Origin: Haplosporangium gracile
Lineage: Eukaryota; Mortierellomycota; Mortierellomycetes; Mortierellales; Mortierellaceae
Assembly: GCA_015499985.1 (NCBI GenBank)
Contig: JAAAUF010000132.1
Location: forward strand, 1 to 58,004
Length of the DNA: 58,004 nucleotides
Direction of reading: 5' to 3'
Part shown: positions 55,180 to 58,004 of the stretch, piece after piece
How the letters are laid out: each line of letters opens with the position of its first letter
Position numbering within the stretch: the stretch's first letter is position 1
Notes under the pieces: generated by a model
Told to the model about the DNA's origin: nothing
Seen by the model: the letters and a program-made list of their open reading frames with translations, nothing else
Database searches by the model: none
Translations under genes and position numbers: made by a program

Positions 55180-57461
55180 TCATGGCAGTTGACAACCAAG
55201 GTCAAGACGCTCAACCCAAGCAATGTACTTGTCCGCCAACGCCCTCTGTAACTTTTCCGGATCACTCTCCTCCGGTGCCTCCTCTGCCTCGTCCTCTCCT
55301 ATTCCTATTCCTATTCCTATTCCTGTTAATAGACCTTCCGCAAACGCTCGCTCACTGGCCAATGACACAAACCACTCATCTCCTTCCTCCTCAACATTCC
55401 CTCCTTGCTCCTCCTCCTCCACATCTTCGTTTTCTCCCCTATCCTCTATACAGTCACTATTATCGCCAACATCACCAGAGCCAGGCAACAGCTCAGTTTC
55501 AGAATCTAGCCAACAGACTCCATAGTACATAAACCGAAGATGGTACCATAACGATTCGTGTCCTGGGTAAGTCCGAACCATATCTCGCGTCCTCTCCAGC
55601 TCAGACACCCACAGCCGGACTACCCACGGGAAACTCGCCCGCGCCAATGCCAGCAACGATTGTTCTTCTTCTCCTTGCTTTCCATTGTCCTCATCACTAC
55701 CATCAGTAATAGCAGCAGAAGAAGAGACCACGGAGAACAAAGATAGATCCTGAACCTGACTCCTGATAGCACTCAGTCGAGATCCAGTCTGGGCTCGTCC
55801 TTGCATCTCCTTCTTTTCCTCTTCCTGACTCTCTTTCCTCACCTGCTGCTTCATCCGTCTATGACTAGTCCCTACAATCCTCCTCCTTTGGCGCCTAGAC
55901 GCCAACTCCTTTCTTGTCCACTGTAAAGCAACCTCAACATTTGACATCGATTCCTGAACCTTCCTCTGAACAATCCACTGCCCACTCAATTGGATCATAC
56001 ACTGCTGAAGATGCTGCTGTCCCGAATGGTCCGACACGTTCCTCTGCATGTGATTCTTCATCCGTTCAAACTCCCTCTCCATCGGCGTCAAGTAATAGTC
56101 GTCATCCTGTTGTTCAGCATCACTAACACCACTGCCGTCGCCACCACCAGCAGGTGCAACAGGAGTTTCATGGCGGGCAAGACTAGCTTTCCACCAATGG
56201 ACTCCAAGGTGCTCCACCAACCAATGTCGCATCGTCCAGGCGTAGTAGCATTTCGGATACCGCTCCGCGGCCTCCTGACAGATCTTGAGTTGCCTCTCCA
56301 CTACCAGCGGATCTAGTGGCACCGTATTGTGGTCCTTGTGTAAGAAGCAAAGCAGCCATTTCCTAACAAATGATATGTTATTGTCAAGGTCAGTTATTGG
56401 CGCATGATGAGTTGAACAACACTCACAAGCGAAAAGGAACGGCGGCTTTAAGTTTTTTTTTTTTACCTGTGATGCCAGGCACCAGAACTCTTGCAATTCC
56501 TTGGGAACGTAAGCACCGTATTAAGGAACCGAATCTCGTCCTCTGCAGACAAGCACCCTTCATGAACAAGTCGTTTTCTATATAATCACGGTAAACAACC
56601 AAGAATAAGAATAGTATGAAAAAGAGGAACACGATGATCCATACAGAGTCAACCCAAACCGCATACACACTCCTTCCGCAAAAACATTGAAAAAAGAGGT
56701 GCCATCGTTACCTGGCATTGATGGCCATGAATGAGTCTGGACAAAAAATCATCAAACACGTACTCGACTCGATCGCCTTCCTGCGTCTTTCTGTCCACAA
56801 AAAAGATCCATGAAAAAAGAAAAGGCAGAGAATATTGTCAACTCATCCCTTTTCGTAGTCTAAAGAATGAACAAGGACAATGAACGCGTGTCCCTCCTGC
56901 GCGCGGTCGAGACACACGAACAAGAGAAGCAGAGACAGTACCTGGATCTTGCCACCAGTCTACTGACACTCCACTCGTCACTGTCGAAGAACACCTAGTC
57001 GCTTTCTTGAACACGCCATAGGCGGCATCCAGAACAGGGACCCAGCAAAATATGGGGATCCCCAGTTTAGTCCCCTGTTCCTGAACAACGAACGGGTATT
57101 GGATAAAGTCTCCTCCTTCTCCTCCTGCTTCTCCTTGACACTGCTCAGGCTCCGGGAGGAATGGCAACACACCAATCTCATCTCTATTTCAGTGTCGTTC
57201 ATCGCGCATCGAGTAAAAAGTGGAGTGGTCAGTTGTTCGAGCTCAACATCCGTGTAACGTCACTTGTACTAAGAAGCTCAAGCGACCATAATGCTGGCAG
57301 GCGAGCCAAAAACTAATGAGTAGGCGCTTCATTTCGTTGTTCGTTCTTTACATCTGGCTTTTGTCGAGAATCTCCACCAGTCGAGAATAGAGGATATCTT
57401 TTGTAAGAGTGGGATCCAGTTGAGTGATGGAAGTGTTTGCCAAACGCGCTTCTGTCGACAT
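55180..57461 (-). CDS. PTAR1: PTAR1-like protein prenyltransferase alpha subunit
   Basis: Five exons (57461-57352, 57183-56942, 56790-56712, 56577-56467, 56362-55180) encode 574 residues. PTAR1 pairs with the Rab geranylgeranyltransferase beta subunit as GGTase-III in animals and acts on Ykt6. The N-terminal block SQIDEIGVLPFLPEPE (35-50) matches the HIDEIG-type start of animal PTAR1. PPTA helical repeats follow: DSFMAINARKRLV (136-148), SSGAWHHRKWLL (174-185), YPKCYYAWTMRHWL (216-229), NVSDHSGQQHLQQC (289-302) and YPGHESLWYHLRFMYY (446-461). A charged loop (about 330-415) and an acidic insert (480-510) enlarge the protein beyond the roughly 400 residues usual for the family. A GIGIGIGIG run at 528-536 comes from a DNA hexamer repeat. 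The acceptor choices are fixed by frame and by the family motifs they rebuild. The stop is 160 nt upstream of nothing shared: SAR1 ends at 57621 just before this gene starts, on the same strand. Confidence 0.9.
55293..55323. repeat. Hexanucleotide repeat inside the PTAR1-like gene
   Basis: About five units of CTATTC on the plus strand (GAATAG on the coding strand), read in a frame that encodes alternating Gly and Ile. Unit number can vary without shifting frame. Confidence 0.88.
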
Positions 57462-57620
57462 GTTTTAGAATTGCCAAGGAATGAAGAGATGAGAGTGTTA
57501 AAAAAAAGTTCAAAGTTGTATTAAGTGAGAAGGAAAGAAAGAAAAAAAAATGAGCTAGACGAAAACTGTGGAAATGAAATAAACTGGTGCGATATTCCCG
57601 ATCCTGACAACAATTCGCAT

Positions 57621-58004
57621 TTAAATGTACTGCGACATCCAAAGGAAACCTGAGAGAGAGATAAGAGAATGCGTAATGGTTGCATGTGTTAATGTATTTG
57701 CTTTGACCGTCAAGCCAAGAACCAGCAGCATGAGACAAAGAGACAAGTGATCAAAAAAGAAGAACGAACGACATACCATCACCGTATCCCTGCTTCATGA
57801 CGACAGAGCACATGAAGACCTCAATGGGGCGCATGTCCTTCAATGGGACCTTGCCCTTGCCTGTGGTCTGGATCAGTCCGAGGGCAGAGCGGAGCTCCTC
57901 CTCAGAGACGGCGCCGGGAGCGTCAATCTTGTTTCCGAGAATCAAGAAGGGAACACGCTCGAGCTGCTGGATGGCAAGGAGAGCCTATTTTTTTTTTTTT
58001 TTTC
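57621..58004 (-). CDS. SAR1: SAR1 small GTPase, 3' part cut by the window edge
   Basis: Two exons are visible: 57984-57777 and 57649-57621. The 5' part lies beyond the right edge; the TAG acceptor at 57986-57985 follows a long A-run on the coding strand. SAR1 is the GTPase that starts COPII coat assembly at ER exit sites. The visible 78 residues contain the guanine-specificity motif NKID (in [16 protein letters not shown]), the [11 protein letters not shown] helix, the TTGKG loop, the VFMCSV strand and the QGYGDG turn, and end FLWMSQYI as SAR1 does. The split Gly codon at the last intron gives [11 protein letters not shown]. The P-loop and switch regions are not in the window. The stop is 160 nt before the start codon of the PTAR1-like gene. 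Confidence 0.95.

Overview
The window is nuclear DNA of a filamentous, early-diverging fungus, most likely Mucoromycota of the Mortierella type. The grounds are short GT-AG introns of about 75-400 nt, pyrimidine-rich 5' leaders, Ser/Gln/His-rich regulatory proteins, and two genes (a TBRG1-like FYR-domain protein and a PTAR1-like prenyltransferase alpha subunit) that are usual in animals but rare in Dikarya. The lineage is inferred; no rRNA or marker gene is present. All exon boundaries were derived by hand from splice consensus, frame continuity and family knowledge.

Layout, left to right. 1-5.8 kb: a minus-strand TBRG1-like nuclear protein with FYRN and FYRC domains. 5.8-10.5 kb: a plus-strand MOB2-type NDR-kinase activator convergent with a minus-strand arginase. 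12.3-14.2 kb: a plus-strand MAP kinase kinase. 16.9-20.5 kb: a plus-strand PHD-finger protein that also carries a C2HC finger. 23.0-47.3 kb: four plus-strand genes for large, low-complexity zinc-finger proteins (called A, B, C and D here), with mevalonate kinase (ERG12) between C and D and an 8.6 kb gene-poor stretch before D. 49.5-51.3 kb: a plus-strand region of overlapping coding-like frames broken by stops and frame changes, probably a decayed gene. 51.5-53.8 kb: a minus-strand AAAP-type amino acid transporter. 55.2-57.5 kb: a minus-strand PTAR1-like protein. 57.6 kb to the right edge: the 3' end of SAR1, cut by the window.

The housekeeping genes cover nitrogen metabolism (arginase, amino acid transport), isoprenoid supply (mevalonate kinase), prenylation and secretory traffic (PTAR1, SAR1), and signalling (MOB2, MAPKK). 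The most unusual feature is the local family of four transcription-factor-like proteins. Each has one ordinary C2H2 finger followed by a second finger with the spacing C-x2-C-x12-H-x8-11-C. In three of the four the two fingers are 6-10 residues apart. No tRNA, rRNA, CRISPR array or intact transposon was found. Two short N runs mark assembly gaps at homopolymers.
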